Below, piece after piece: positions 8,409-17,006 of a stretch of DNA of 64,000 bases. The translations under genes and the position numbers were made by a program. This DNA comes from Halapricum hydrolyticum (GTDB lineage Archaea > Halobacteriota > Halobacteria > Halobacteriales > Haloarculaceae). Position 1 is the stretch's first letter. Each line of letters starts with the position of its first letter. Under the pieces are notes generated by a model. The model did not search any database, had not been told where the DNA came from, and saw nothing but the letters and a program-made list of their open reading frames with translations. The stretch covers positions 62,001 through 126,000 of the forward strand of contig JAOPKD010000006.1 in assembly GCA_025517565.1 (NCBI GenBank), written 5' to 3'.

Positions 8409-9350
8409 ATGAGTACTGCAGACGTCTCCCGGCGGAAGGCCTGGCTGATGGCCGCCCGGCCACAGACGCTGCCCGCCGGCACCGCGCCGGTCGTCGTGGG
8501 CGTCGGGCTGGCGATTCACGCCGGCGTCTTCGCGCTCCTGCCCGCGCTTTCGGCGCTGGTCGGCGCGCTGTTGATCCAGATCGGGACCAACTTCGCCAAC
8601 GACTACTACGACGCCGTCAAGGGGGCGGACACGGAGGACCGCGAGGGGTTCACCCGCGTTACCGCGGGCGGGCTGATCGAACCCGAGCGCGTCAAGCAGG
8701 CGATGATCGCGACCTACGGACTGGCCGTGTTCGTCGGCGTCTACCTGGTCGCGATCGGTGGCGTGCCGATCCTCGTCGTCGGTCTCTCCTCGATCGTCGC
8801 CGGGGTGCTCTACACCGGCGGCCCCTACCCCTACGGCTACCGCGGGCTGGGCGATCTGTTCGTGTTCGTCTACTTCGGCGTCATCGCCGTCACCGGAACC
8901 TACTACGTCCAGGCCGTCGCGAACATGGCCGGAGTGGGGCTGTTCCCGCTGGGGTTGCCCGCCGGGAGCGTCCCCGTCGACGCCGTCGTCGCGAGCCTGC
9001 CGGCGGCCGCGCTCTCGACGTGCGTGCTCGTCGTCAACAACATCCGCGACATCGAGACCGACCGCGAAACCGGCAAGCGGACGCTGGCGGTCATCCTGGG
9101 CTATCGCGGCGCACGCGCTGAGTACCTCCTGTTGATGGGAATGGGCTACACCGTCCCGGTGGTCTTCGCGCTCGACCCCGAGTACGGATTGGCGGCGCTG
9201 GCGCCGCTTTTGTCGCTACCCCTCGCGGCCCGCGTCACGAAAACGGTCCTGACAGAGCGGAGCGGCGAGGCGCTCAATCCGGCGCTGGAACGCACCGGTC
9301 AGACGATGATCGCACACGCACTGCTGTTCGCCGCGGGGCTGGCACTATGA
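8409..9350 (+). CDS. menA: 1,4-dihydroxy-2-naphthoate polyprenyltransferase
   Basis: A 313-residue UbiA-superfamily integral membrane protein that attaches the polyprenyl tail to DHNA. The first Asp-rich motif is NFANDYYDAVKGADTEDREG and the second is NNIRDIETDRETGKRTLAV, both typical of MenA. About eight to nine hydrophobic helices follow from residue 25. The ATG at 8409 (MSTADVSRRKAW) is preferred over a start 27 bp upstream because homologues begin near SRRKAWLMAARPQTLPA. Its stop overlaps the menC ATG by 4 bp (ATGA), showing translational coupling. Confidence 0.93.
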   Translation: MSTADVSRRKAWLMAARPQTLPAGTAPVVVGVGLAIHAGVFALLPALSALVGALLIQIGTNFANDYYDAVKGADTEDREGFTRVTAGGLIEPERVKQAMIATYGLAVFVGVYLVAIGGVPILVVGLSSIVAGVLYTGGPYPYGYRGLGDLFVFVYFGVIAVTGTYYVQAVANMAGVGLFPLGLPAGSVPVDAVVASLPAAALSTCVLVVNNIRDIETDRETGKRTLAVILGYRGARAEYLLLMGMGYTVPVVFALDPEYGLAALAPLLSLPLAARVTKTVLTERSGEALNPALERTGQTMIAHALLFAAGLAL

Positions 9351-10405
9351 AGATCGACCCGTTCGCGCTCGAACTGGCCGACCCGCTCGCGACGGCAGCG
9401 GGAACGATCGACGCTCGCGAGGGATTCACCGTCGCCTATCGCCACCGTGGCGAGCGAGGCGTCGGCGAGGCGACGCCGCTGCCGGGCTGGACGGAGTCGA
9501 TCGAGGCATGTCGCGAGGCCCTCGATCGCGCGGCCGCGGTCGCCGACGAAGACGCCAGCGAACGCGACGGCTCGGGCCACGGGCCAGCGTTACTCGAACT
9601 CGATGCCGCCGAGACGCCCGCCGCACGCCACGGCTTCGCGACGGCACTGCTCGACGCCGACGCCCGTGCTGACGGCGTCTCACTGTATCAGTGGTTCGAC
9701 GCCGACGTGGGGTCGGTCTCGTCCGTTCCGGTGAACGCGACGATCGGCGACGCGCCGGTCGCGGCGACAGTCGAGGCAGCCGAGGAAGCGATCGAATCGG
9801 GGTTCGAGGCGCTGAAGTGCAAGGTCGGCGCGCGATCGGTTGCCGCGGACGGCCGGCGACTTCGGGCTGTCCGCGAGGTCGTGAGCGAGGACGTCGAGCT
9901 CCGTGTGGACGCCAACGCCGCTTACGACCGCGAGACGGCACGCGAGGCCGTCGAGGAGTTCGCGAGCGCAGGCGTCTCGTACGTCGAACAGCCCCTCGCC
10001 GCCGACGACGTCGCTGGCCACCGCGAGCTGCGCGGTCGCGGCGTCGACATCGCACTGGACGAGAGTCTGTCCGAGTACGTACCCCAGACGATCCTCGACG
10101 CCGACGCTGCGGACGTCCTGATCCTCAAACCGATGGTCGTCGGCGGGCCGGACAACGCTCACGCGCTGGCGATGCGCGCCCGCGACCACGGGGTCGAGCC
10201 GGTGGTGACGACAACCGTCGACGCCGTGATCGCCCGGACCGCTGCGGTCCACGTCGCCGCCGCGATTCCAGCGGTTCGTGCTTGCGGGCTGGCGACTGCC
10301 GACCGGCTGGCCGAGGATCTCGCTCCCGACTCGTGTCCGGTTGCCGACGGGCGAATCGCCGTCCCGCAATCGTCGGGTCTCGGGGTGGAGGTGGACTATG
10401 ACTGA
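9347..10405 (+). CDS. menC: o-Succinylbenzoate synthase
   Basis: A 352-residue enolase-superfamily enzyme (muconate-lactonising subgroup) that dehydrates SHCHC to o-succinylbenzoate. The barrel shows the expected residues in order: the KCKVGA lysine strand, metal ligands in VDANAAY, EQPLAADD and LDESLSE, and the second lysine strand LILKPMVVGG. Its start overlaps menA by 4 bp and its stop overlaps menE by 8 bp. The neighbours argue for OSB synthase over the N-acyl amino-acid racemase activity seen in some relatives. Confidence 0.92.
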   Translation: MKIDPFALELADPLATAAGTIDAREGFTVAYRHRGERGVGEATPLPGWTESIEACREALDRAAAVADEDASERDGSGHGPALLELDAAETPAARHGFATALLDADARADGVSLYQWFDADVGSVSSVPVNATIGDAPVAATVEAAEEAIESGFEALKCKVGARSVAADGRRLRAVREVVSEDVELRVDANAAYDRETAREAVEEFASAGVSYVEQPLAADDVAGHRELRGRGVDIALDESLSEYVPQTILDADAADVLILKPMVVGGPDNAHALAMRARDHGVEPVVTTTVDAVIARTAAVHVAAAIPAVRACGLATADRLAEDLAPDSCPVADGRIAVPQSSGLGVEVDYD

Positions 10406-11894
10406 CCGCTGGCCCCGCTACGATCTGCTGACCCACCGGGCGAAGACGACGCCCGACCGGACGGTGCTGATCGACGCCGACACCGGCCGCGAGTGGACCG
10501 TTCGCGAACTCGATGCCGAGGTGGACGAACTCGCGGCCGGCCTGGAGCCGATCGGCGTCTCGCTGGGAACTCGTGTCGGACTCTTGCTCCCCACTCGGCC
10601 CGCGTTCGTCCGGCTCGTCCACGCTGTCGCCCGCCTCGGCGGCGTGCTCGTCCCGCTGAACGTCGAGAAGCCCACCGACGCGCTGTCGTCGCAGGCCGAA
10701 CACGCGGACGTGGACGTGCTGATCTGCGGAGCCGAGACCGCCGAGACAGCACGGGAACTCGGGGTCGAGACGACCGTCTCGATCGATCCGGGTGCGTCCA
10801 CCGACGAGAACGTCGACGTCGACCGACTCCCGAGCGCGGACCCCGACGGCTTCGTCCCCATCAGTCGAGAGCCGGATGCCCTCGCAGTGATCATGTTCAC
10901 CTCGGGGACGACGGGCGAACCGAAAGGCGTCAGGCTGACGCGTCGGAACCTGCTCGCCAGCGCGGAGGCCTCGGCCTACCGGCTCGGCGTCGCGCCCGAC
11001 GACCGATGGTTGTGCTGTCTCCCGATGTATCACATGGGCGGGCTCGCGCCGATCGTTCGGACCGCCCTGTACGGCACCACGCTGGTCGTCCAGCGCGAGT
11101 TCGACGCCGAGGCGACGGGCGCAGTCATCGACGAGGAGGCGATCACTGGCGTCTCGCTCGTGCCGACGATGCTGGATCGCATGCTCGATGCGGGGTGGGA
11201 GCCGCCGGCCGCCCTCGATGCGGTACTGCTCGGGGGCGCACCGGCCGACGAATCGCTGATCGTCCGTGCAACCGATAGAGACGTCCCCGTCTCCCCGACC
11301 TACGGCACGACCGAGACGGCTTCCCAGGTCGCCACCGCCACGCCGGCACAGGCGACTGCGAACCCCGGGACAGTCGGACAGCCGCTCGTCAACACGACTG
11401 TCCGAATAATCGTCGATGGCAAGCCTGCCGAGCCGGACGAGGTCGGCGAGGTCGTCGTCTCGGGACCGACGGTGACGCCCGGATATCTCGAGGAGGACCG
11501 GACCGCCGAAGCGTTCGATGAGGCTGGACTGCACACGGGCGATTTGGGCTACCGAGACGCTGACGGACGGATCTGGATCGAGGGACGGAGCGACGATCGG
11601 ATCGTCTCCGGGGGAGAGAACGTCGACCCCGAGACGGTGGCGGCAGCCATCCGCAAGCACCCGAACGTCGAGGACGCCGCGGTCGTCGGGCTCCCCGACC
11701 CTGAGTGGGGCGAGCGCGTCGCCGCGCTGGTCGTCGGTGGGGTCGATCCCGAGGCGGTCGAGGCCCACTGCCGGGACCGCCTGGCCGTTTTCGAGGTGCC
11801 GAAGACGATCGCAGTCACCGACGAGTTGCCCCGGACTGCCTCCGGGACAGTCGATCGGGGCGCCGTCGCTGCGCTCCTCTCCCGTGAGCGGTGA
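10398..11894 (+). CDS. menE: o-Succinylbenzoate-CoA ligase
   Basis: A 498-residue acyl-adenylate-forming enzyme that activates o-succinylbenzoate with ATP and CoA. The P-loop FTSGTTGEPKGVRLT lies at about residues 167-181. SPTYGTTETASQ and HTGDLGYRDADGRIWIEGRSDD supply the A5 and A7/A8 core motifs, and the C-terminal lid carries a lysine in EVPKTIAV and RTASGTVDRGAV. In the last motif the usual catalytic Lys (…GKVDR) is Thr (SGTVDR), a point worth checking. It is the last gene of the overlapping menA-menC-menE unit. Confidence 0.92.
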   Translation: MTDRWPRYDLLTHRAKTTPDRTVLIDADTGREWTVRELDAEVDELAAGLEPIGVSLGTRVGLLLPTRPAFVRLVHAVARLGGVLVPLNVEKPTDALSSQAEHADVDVLICGAETAETARELGVETTVSIDPGASTDENVDVDRLPSADPDGFVPISREPDALAVIMFTSGTTGEPKGVRLTRRNLLASAEASAYRLGVAPDDRWLCCLPMYHMGGLAPIVRTALYGTTLVVQREFDAEATGAVIDEEAITGVSLVPTMLDRMLDAGWEPPAALDAVLLGGAPADESLIVRATDRDVPVSPTYGTTETASQVATATPAQATANPGTVGQPLVNTTVRIIVDGKPAEPDEVGEVVVSGPTVTPGYLEEDRTAEAFDEAGLHTGDLGYRDADGRIWIEGRSDDRIVSGGENVDPETVAAAIRKHPNVEDAAVVGLPDPEWGERVAALVVGGVDPEAVEAHCRDRLAVFEVPKTIAVTDELPRTASGTVDRGAVAALLSRER

Positions 11895-11942
11895 GCGCGG
11901 CTCCTGTGCGTGTGTCCGCGGGCGGCGATCCTGTCCCGGTGC

Positions 11943-11960
11943 GGTGGCTTTTTTGCCACC
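11943..11960 (+). terminator. 6-bp perfect hairpin with a T6 loop after menE
   Basis: ggtggc (11943-11948), six T, gccacc (11955-11960). It lies 48 bp after the menE stop and 19 bp before the start of the NAD-kinase-like gene. Archaeal termination uses T-runs, so this could end the menACE transcript. Alternatively the T-run could be part of the promoter of the next gene. The structure itself is plain in the sequence. Confidence 0.45.
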
Positions 11961-11978
11961 CTCACCTACCCCCGACAT

Positions 11979-12752
11979 ATGAGTGACGACCTGGCAGGCG
12001 CCGTTCGCGTCCACGTGACTGGCGAGTCGGCCGAGGCGCTGGCGGACGCGGCGACAGTCGCCGACTGCGATGCCGCGGACGTCGTCGTCGCGGTCGGTGA
12101 GTCCGCGCTGCTAGAACTCGCCCGAAAGGGGTGTTCGACCCCGATCTTGCCGGTTGAGGCCGGGACAGGCGTTCGATCGGTGCCGCGCGAGCGGATCGAC
12201 GCTGCTCTCGACAGCGTCCGGAACGGCCGTGCGAGCGAGTTCGAACTGCCGATCCTCGGGGTCGAGACCGACGGAAAGCTCCGCGGACGGGCGTTGTTCG
12301 ATGTCATGCTCGTCACCGAAGAGGCGGCCCACATCTCCGAGTTCGAACTCGAAACTCCCTCCGACCGGATCGCACAGTTTCGCGCCGACGGGTTCGTGCT
12401 CGCCACTGCCGCGGGGACCAGCGGGTACGCCCGACGGCTCGATGCTCCCGTGTTCGCGCCGGAGACGCGGGCGGCCGCGGTCGTCCCCGTGGCCGCCTTC
12501 GCCACATCGCTCGATCAGTGGGTCGTGCCGGTCCCCGACCACGGCACGGTTCTCCTGGCGCAGGTCGCCCGCGAGGAAGCCGGCGTCACGCTGCTGGTCG
12601 ACGATCGCGACGCCGGGCGCGTGCCGCCGCTGACGCCGATCACGATCGACGTCGTCGACGCGCTCCGGACCTATCGCGTTCCGGAGAGTCAGTCCTGCTT
12701 CCAGCCGGTTGACGGCTCTCCCCGGGAAGGTTCGCCGGTAGAAACATCTTAA
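11979..12752 (+). CDS. NAD-kinase-like protein lacking the GGDGT motif
   Basis: A 257-residue protein with the two-domain layout of ATP-NAD kinases. The C-terminal beta-rich part keeps recognisable family features: GRALFDVMLVTEEAAHISEF in place of the ALNE region, then a DGFVLATAAGTSGYARRL stretch where kinases have DG...TPTGSTAY. In the N-terminal domain the expected GGDGT loop reads AVGESALLE, so the catalytic Asp is absent. It is therefore unlikely to be an active NAD kinase and may bind a nucleotide in a regulatory way. It starts 85 bp after menE and is followed 26 bp later by a small membrane protein. Confidence 0.7.
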   Translation: MSDDLAGAVRVHVTGESAEALADAATVADCDAADVVVAVGESALLELARKGCSTPILPVEAGTGVRSVPRERIDAALDSVRNGRASEFELPILGVETDGKLRGRALFDVMLVTEEAAHISEFELETPSDRIAQFRADGFVLATAAGTSGYARRLDAPVFAPETRAAAVVPVAAFATSLDQWVVPVPDHGTVLLAQVAREEAGVTLLVDDRDAGRVPPLTPITIDVVDALRTYRVPESQSCFQPVDGSPREGSPVETS

Positions 12753-12778
12753 TATGCGCCTGGCTCGCAGGTGGGTAT

Positions 12779-13234
12779 ATGCCAGCGCCAGCTTATCAAC
12801 TCCCCGGGCCGCTCGGCGCCGTCGACTCCCTTCTCGGCGGGGCGGGGACCGTCGAGTACCTCTTGCTCGGCCTGCTACTCGTCAACGTCGTCACGCGGCT
12901 GCTCGCACATCGGAAACACGTCAGTGAGGCCGGCGACGACACGGAGCGCCTGTCGCGCCATCCCCTGCACGTCGCCTCGAACGTCGCACTGGTACTCGCC
13001 GCCTTTTATTACACGACGCTCAACCAGCACGGCGGGATCGTCGCCTCGACGCTGATCCTCGGGCTGTTCATCACTGACTTCTTCGAGTTCGAGGCCCGCA
13101 ACGCCGAACTCCGCCGCGGCGTCGAACTCGACGCGCCGAAGGGCGCGATCGGTGCCTCCGTGCTCGCGCTGCTGTACGTCGGTTATCTCAGCCTCTTCCA
13201 GTTCGTCGCTCCGGTCTGGTCGGCGATCGTGTGA
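12779..13234 (+). CDS. Haloarchaeal four-helix membrane protein of unknown function
   Basis: A 151-residue protein with hydrophobic segments at about 22-41, 64-82, 88-103 and 125-146, joined by short charged loops (LLAHRKHVSEAGDDTERLSRH; FFEFEARNAELRRG). It resembles small membrane proteins found throughout haloarchaea, with no known activity. AT-rich sequence (cttaatat) about 25-30 bp before the ATG at 12779 suggests its own leaderless promoter. I see no ligand- or metal-binding motif. Confidence 0.65.
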   Translation: MPAPAYQLPGPLGAVDSLLGGAGTVEYLLLGLLLVNVVTRLLAHRKHVSEAGDDTERLSRHPLHVASNVALVLAAFYYTTLNQHGGIVASTLILGLFITDFFEFEARNAELRRGVELDAPKGAIGASVLALLYVGYLSLFQFVAPVWSAIV

Positions 13235-13366
13235 TCAGTCGTTGCCGGGTGCGCGTGCCTTTGTTCGCCCCTCTCTGTACATCGTGACGGACGCATACCG
13301 CACTTGACGGGGTGCGTGTTCCGCAGTCGTTCGATGCACGTGCCGGGCTGACCGAATCACCCACTG

Positions 13367-13466
13367 ATAGGGATTAGCGTAGAAATCCATAGATTTCGCC
13401 CGGGAACGATGATCCGGTTCCCCGATCGGAGTGAGAGTTCCTCCGATCGGCTACGCTAATCCCTAT
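13367..13466. repeat. 100-bp element of nested inverted repeats (cloverleaf-like)
   Basis: The element is bounded by a perfect 16-bp inverted repeat: atagggattagcgtag at 13367-13382 and its exact complement at 13451-13466. Inside lie three further hairpins in series: gaaatc/gatttc (13382-13387 with 13392-13397), gggaac/gttccc (13402-13407 with 13417-13422), and the 9-bp ccgatcgga/tccgatcgg (13422-13430 with 13442-13450). Folded, this is a closing stem with three arms. It sits 16 bp downstream of the 3' end of the broken membrane-protein gene on the minus strand. It could be a MITE-like element, an attachment or recombination site, or a structured RNA. No transposase lies near. Confidence 0.75.
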
Positions 13467-13482
13467 GAGAAGCGAGCAGGGG

Positions 13483-14510
13483 CTACGGGAGGAACAGATC
13501 CCGCCACGTTCCCGTCTTCTCGGGGACGTCCTCACTGCTCTCGGCCCTGCGTTCGAACGCGCGATACTCGGGCGAGTGGTCCCGGAGGCGTTGCTCCCAC
13601 TCTTCGTTCGGTCGTTCGCCTGCCGTTTCGTTCAGGAAGATAGTGACGATCAGCGTCGTCAGCCTCGGTTTGACGAGTCCGTAGTGGAAGACAGTCAATA
13701 AGCCGAGCACGACGACGAGGGGAGACAGGAGTCCGACGTCCGAAAGGCCAAGCAGGAACGTTCGATCTGGGCTATCACGGCCTCCTCTCCCCCTAACGCG
13801 TCGAGAATCTCTTCACTAAAGTACCCCACGACGATGAGTGGTCCATAGAAGACGGTCGATATAATGAGGGCAGACGCGAGAACTGGCTTCCACGTCATCG
13901 CGTACAGGAGTACGCCGTCCTTCGCCGGTTTCCAGTTATTCTCGGCGTCGCTACGGTAGATGTTCGCCAAGATTGCCTTGTCGACGTAGCTGATCGTGAT
14001 GTTCAGTGCGAGCTGGACGATTCCGACGACACCCTGGATGACGCCGGCCTCCTGCTGTCGTCCGCCGCTGGAGAGGCTTTCAGTGAGGCTGCTGACGATT
14101 CTGTTGATGATCGCGTTGAGCTGTCTGAGCACTCGTCGGATCGCGAGGTCGAGGACGAACAGCCCGGTGACGCTGGCAAAGTTCGTCCTGACCTCTGTTA
14201 GCCCGAACCGAATCTGGTTCGTCGGTATCTCGTCTTCTAGAATCACGTGCGTCAACACGGCGACGTGTCCGGCCTCGACGAGGTAGAGCAGGTACGGTCC
14301 CAGAATATAACTGAAGAGCGACAGGAAAACAAAGAGAACGACAATTGCAGGTTTGGCAACAGTCAGTTCGAACGTCAGGAACAATCACGTCGACGCGACC
14401 AGCGAGAGGATCAACCCGAACGCCAGCGCCAATCCGATGGCGACCCGCAAGAAAATAAACTGATAGGTCTTCACCATGTTTTTCATCGCGTTCCGGAAGT
14501 ACAGTCTCAT
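13483..14510 (-). pseudogene. Broken membrane-protein gene (one nonsense codon, one frameshift)
   Basis: Reading minus from an ATG at 14508-14510 (MRLYFRNAMKNMVKTYQF) gives a hydrophobic N-terminus that meets an in-frame TGA at 14385-14387. The same frame continues at once with LFLTFELTVAKPAIVVLF and a long membrane-protein sequence (YLLYLVEAGHVAVLTHVILE; VGIVQLALNITISYVD; KPVLASALIISTVFYGPLIV). Near 13750 the sense moves to another frame, which carries on with LGLSDVGLL, LGLLTVFHYGLVKPRL and an acidic tail to a TAG at 13483. The DNA is visibly more AT-rich than its neighbours. The parent was probably a multi-spanning membrane protein of about 340 residues, of unknown function. Confidence 0.75.
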
Positions 14511-14670
14511 AGCATCGAATATACCGACTCCTGGCTGTAAATGTTGTCCTGGAAACAATATTGCACATACTCTGTATCTCGTACGCCCTCCAGCGAACCT
14601 ACGAGCGGACGCGGCCCGTAAGCAGATGACGAGACGCTTCGTGTCTCGAACCACTTGACCCCGAGGCGGT

Positions 14671-16077
14671 TCACTCGCTTGCTGCCCCGCGAGCCGTCTC
14701 GAACATCTCGATCGCCGCCTCCCGACGCTCGCTGTGATCGACGATCGGATCCGGGTATTCGGGGGCCGCGTTCCGTCGCTGGGTGAGCGACGCCTCGTGC
14801 CAGCCGTGGATGATCTCCGGGTCGACCCCGCGTAGCTCGGGCACGTACCGCTTGACGTACTCGGCGTCGGGATCGTAGCGCTCGCCCTGGGTCATCGGGT
14901 TGAAGATCCGGAAGTACGGCTGGGCGTCAGTTCCCGTCGAGGCCGCCCACTGCCAGCCGCCGTTGTCGTTGGCGGTGTCGTGATCGACGAGCTTCCGGCG
15001 GAACCACTCGTAGCCCACGCGCCAGTCCACCAGCAGATCCTTGGTCAAAAAGGAGGCGACGATCATCCGCACGCGGTTGTGCATGTACGCCTCCTCGCGT
15101 AGCTGGCGCATGCCCGCGTCGACGATCGGATAGCCCGTCCGGCCGTCCTTCCAGGCCTGGACGGCCGCCTCGTCCTCGCGCCAGGCGATCTCCCGCTCGT
15201 AGTCCTTGTAGTTCTCGGTGACGACCCCGGGATTGAAATATAGCACCTGCGTGTAGAACTCCCGCCAGGCTAGCTGGTCCTGGAACTCTTCGACCGATTC
15301 GCGTCGGTCCCCGTCGACGCCGCGTTTGGCCGCCTCGGTCGCCTCGTACACCTCCCGGATTCCGATCGTCCCGAACTTCAGGTGTGCCGAGAGTCGCGAG
15401 GTGCCGTCGTCGGCGGGATAGTCCCGCCGCTCCCCGTAGCGATAGATGTCCTCCTCGCAGAAGCGTTCGAGCCGTTCCCGAGCCGCGGCGGTGCTTGCCG
15501 GCGGAATCTCCGCCTCCGGCTCCTCGAAGCCTAACTCTTCGAGCGTCGGGATCGGTTCGCCGTCGGAGACGTCGGCCAGTCGTTCCCGATCGGGCGGATC
15601 GACAGCCGGGTGCTTCTCCCGATCGTGCCACTTGCGGCCGAAGTAAGTGAACACCGAGTAGGGGTCGCCGTCGTTCGTGCGGATCGCGCCGGGCTCGTGA
15701 CAGACCGCGTCGTGGACGGCCTCGCGGGCGACGCCGGCCGCGTCCAGCGCCTGTCGAACGTCGGTATCGCGCTCGCGGGCGAGACCGGAATAGTCGCGCC
15801 CCCAGGTGACGGCGTCGGCGTCGAACTGTTCGGCGAGTTCCGGCAACATCTCGTGCGGGTCACCCTCGCGGATCAGCAGGTCGCTCCCCCGCGATCGATA
15901 GGCCTCGCGAAGCGATTCGAGCGCGTCGAGCATGAACGCGACTCGCGGCGGTCCGGCCTGACCGAGGACGTCCCTGTCGAAGACGAACACCGGGACGACC
16001 GGACCGTCCGCGTCGGCCTCGACCAGTGGCAGGTTGTCGGCCACCCGGAGGTCGCGGCGATGCCAGTGGATGCGCAT
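14671..16077 (-). CDS. phr: Deoxyribodipyrimidine photolyase
   Basis: A 468-residue class I cryptochrome/photolyase. The N-terminal alpha/beta antenna domain begins MRIHWHRRDLRVADNLPLV. The C-terminal FAD domain shows YPADDGTSRLSAHLKFGTI (FAD phosphate contact), QLAWREFYTQVL, the GYPIVDAGMRQL helix, HNRVRMIVASFLTKDL and DHDTANDNGGWQWAASTGTD. These fit a cyclobutane-dimer photolyase that repairs UV lesions with blue light, in keeping with a sunlit hypersaline habitat. It is a single gene, divergent from the enoyl-CoA hydratase gene. Confidence 0.95.
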   Translation of the reverse strand: MRIHWHRRDLRVADNLPLVEADADGPVVPVFVFDRDVLGQAGPPRVAFMLDALESLREAYRSRGSDLLIREGDPHEMLPELAEQFDADAVTWGRDYSGLARERDTDVRQALDAAGVAREAVHDAVCHEPGAIRTNDGDPYSVFTYFGRKWHDREKHPAVDPPDRERLADVSDGEPIPTLEELGFEEPEAEIPPASTAAARERLERFCEEDIYRYGERRDYPADDGTSRLSAHLKFGTIGIREVYEATEAAKRGVDGDRRESVEEFQDQLAWREFYTQVLYFNPGVVTENYKDYEREIAWREDEAAVQAWKDGRTGYPIVDAGMRQLREEAYMHNRVRMIVASFLTKDLLVDWRVGYEWFRRKLVDHDTANDNGGWQWAASTGTDAQPYFRIFNPMTQGERYDPDAEYVKRYVPELRGVDPEIIHGWHEASLTQRRNAAPEYPDPIVDHSERREAAIEMFETARGAASE

Positions 16078-16235
16078 ACCGTCCCGTCGTGGCGCTCCGT
16101 TCTGAAACTACCGCCAAATTGGTGGGGCGTCGGTCGGGGCGCCTGGCCGGACGCCGGTCGCTCCGGGTACTCTGTGGGGCGCCGCGTCGCCGTTTGCTGC
16201 CAACTCTTTTGAGTGGCTGTGCCGACCATCGAGCC

Positions 16236-17006
16236 ATGACCGTTTCCATCGAGCGCTCCGATCGGGTCGTGATCTGCTCGCTTGCGGACCCCGACGGGCG
16301 CAATGCGCTCACGGCAGCGACCGCGACGCAACTCGCCGACGCAATCGCGGGCCTGGAGGATACCGACGCTCACTGCGTTCTCCTCCGCGGCGAGGGCGAC
16401 ACGTTCTGTGCGAGCGGAGACGTCGGCGCACACGTCGGGCGTGTCCGGGGAAACCTCGATGCGTCGGCGTGGCGCGAACGTCTCGAAGCGGTCGGCGACG
16501 CCGTGGCTGCCGTTTACGATTGTCCGCTGCCGACCGTCGCTGCCGTCGACGGACCGACCTTCGGTGCCGGGGCGGCGCTCGCGCTTGCCTGTGACCTCCG
16601 GATCGCGAGCACCGAGGGATCGATCGGCTTCGGATTCCGGCGATTCGGGCTCGCAGCTACCGCAGGGGTCACCTATCTCCTTCCACAGGTCGTCGACCGC
16701 GACACCGCCCTGCAGCTGCTGTACACCGGCGAATTGGTCGCGGCCGGGCGAGCGGCCGAGCTGGGGCTGTTTACCGACGTCTATGCCGTCGACACCTTCG
16801 AAGACGAACTCGTCTCGCTCCTGGCGACGCTGTCGACTGGCCCCCGAGAGGCACTGATCGCGGCCAAGGACCTCCTCCGGGCGAAGCACGCCGATCTACA
16901 GCAGACACTGGATAGGGAACTCGAGACGGCGTCGCGACTGGCCGACACTGACGATTTCGAGGAGGGAGTCTCCGCGTTCGTGGCCGAACGAGAACCGCAG
17001 TTCTAG
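16236..17006 (+). CDS. Enoyl-CoA hydratase/isomerase-family protein
   Basis: A 256-residue crotonase-fold protein. The oxyanion-hole segments are FCASGDVGAHVG and GPTFGAGAALALACDLRIAS. The catalytic region FGFRRFGLAATAGVTYLL lacks the second canonical Glu, so isomerase or another crotonase activity is as likely as hydration. It probably acts in beta-oxidation or amino-acid breakdown. The ATG at 16236 is followed directly by the typical first strand (VSIERSDRVVICSLA). Its stop overlaps the convergent UPF0058 gene by 4 bp. Confidence 0.85.
   Translation: MTVSIERSDRVVICSLADPDGRNALTAATATQLADAIAGLEDTDAHCVLLRGEGDTFCASGDVGAHVGRVRGNLDASAWRERLEAVGDAVAAVYDCPLPTVAAVDGPTFGAGAALALACDLRIASTEGSIGFGFRRFGLAATAGVTYLLPQVVDRDTALQLLYTGELVAAGRAAELGLFTDVYAVDTFEDELVSLLATLSTGPREALIAAKDLLRAKHADLQQTLDRELETASRLADTDDFEEGVSAFVAEREPQF

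Noticed and set aside
10125-12014. Minus-strand open frame of 629 codons over menC and menE
   Set aside because: Antisense shadow of two clear enzymes; Arg/Gly-rich composition without motifs.
14385-14387. TGA in the broken membrane gene read as selenocysteine
   Set aside because: A second lesion (frameshift) follows, and nothing resembling a selenocysteine insertion element was seen. Haloarchaea are not known to use it.
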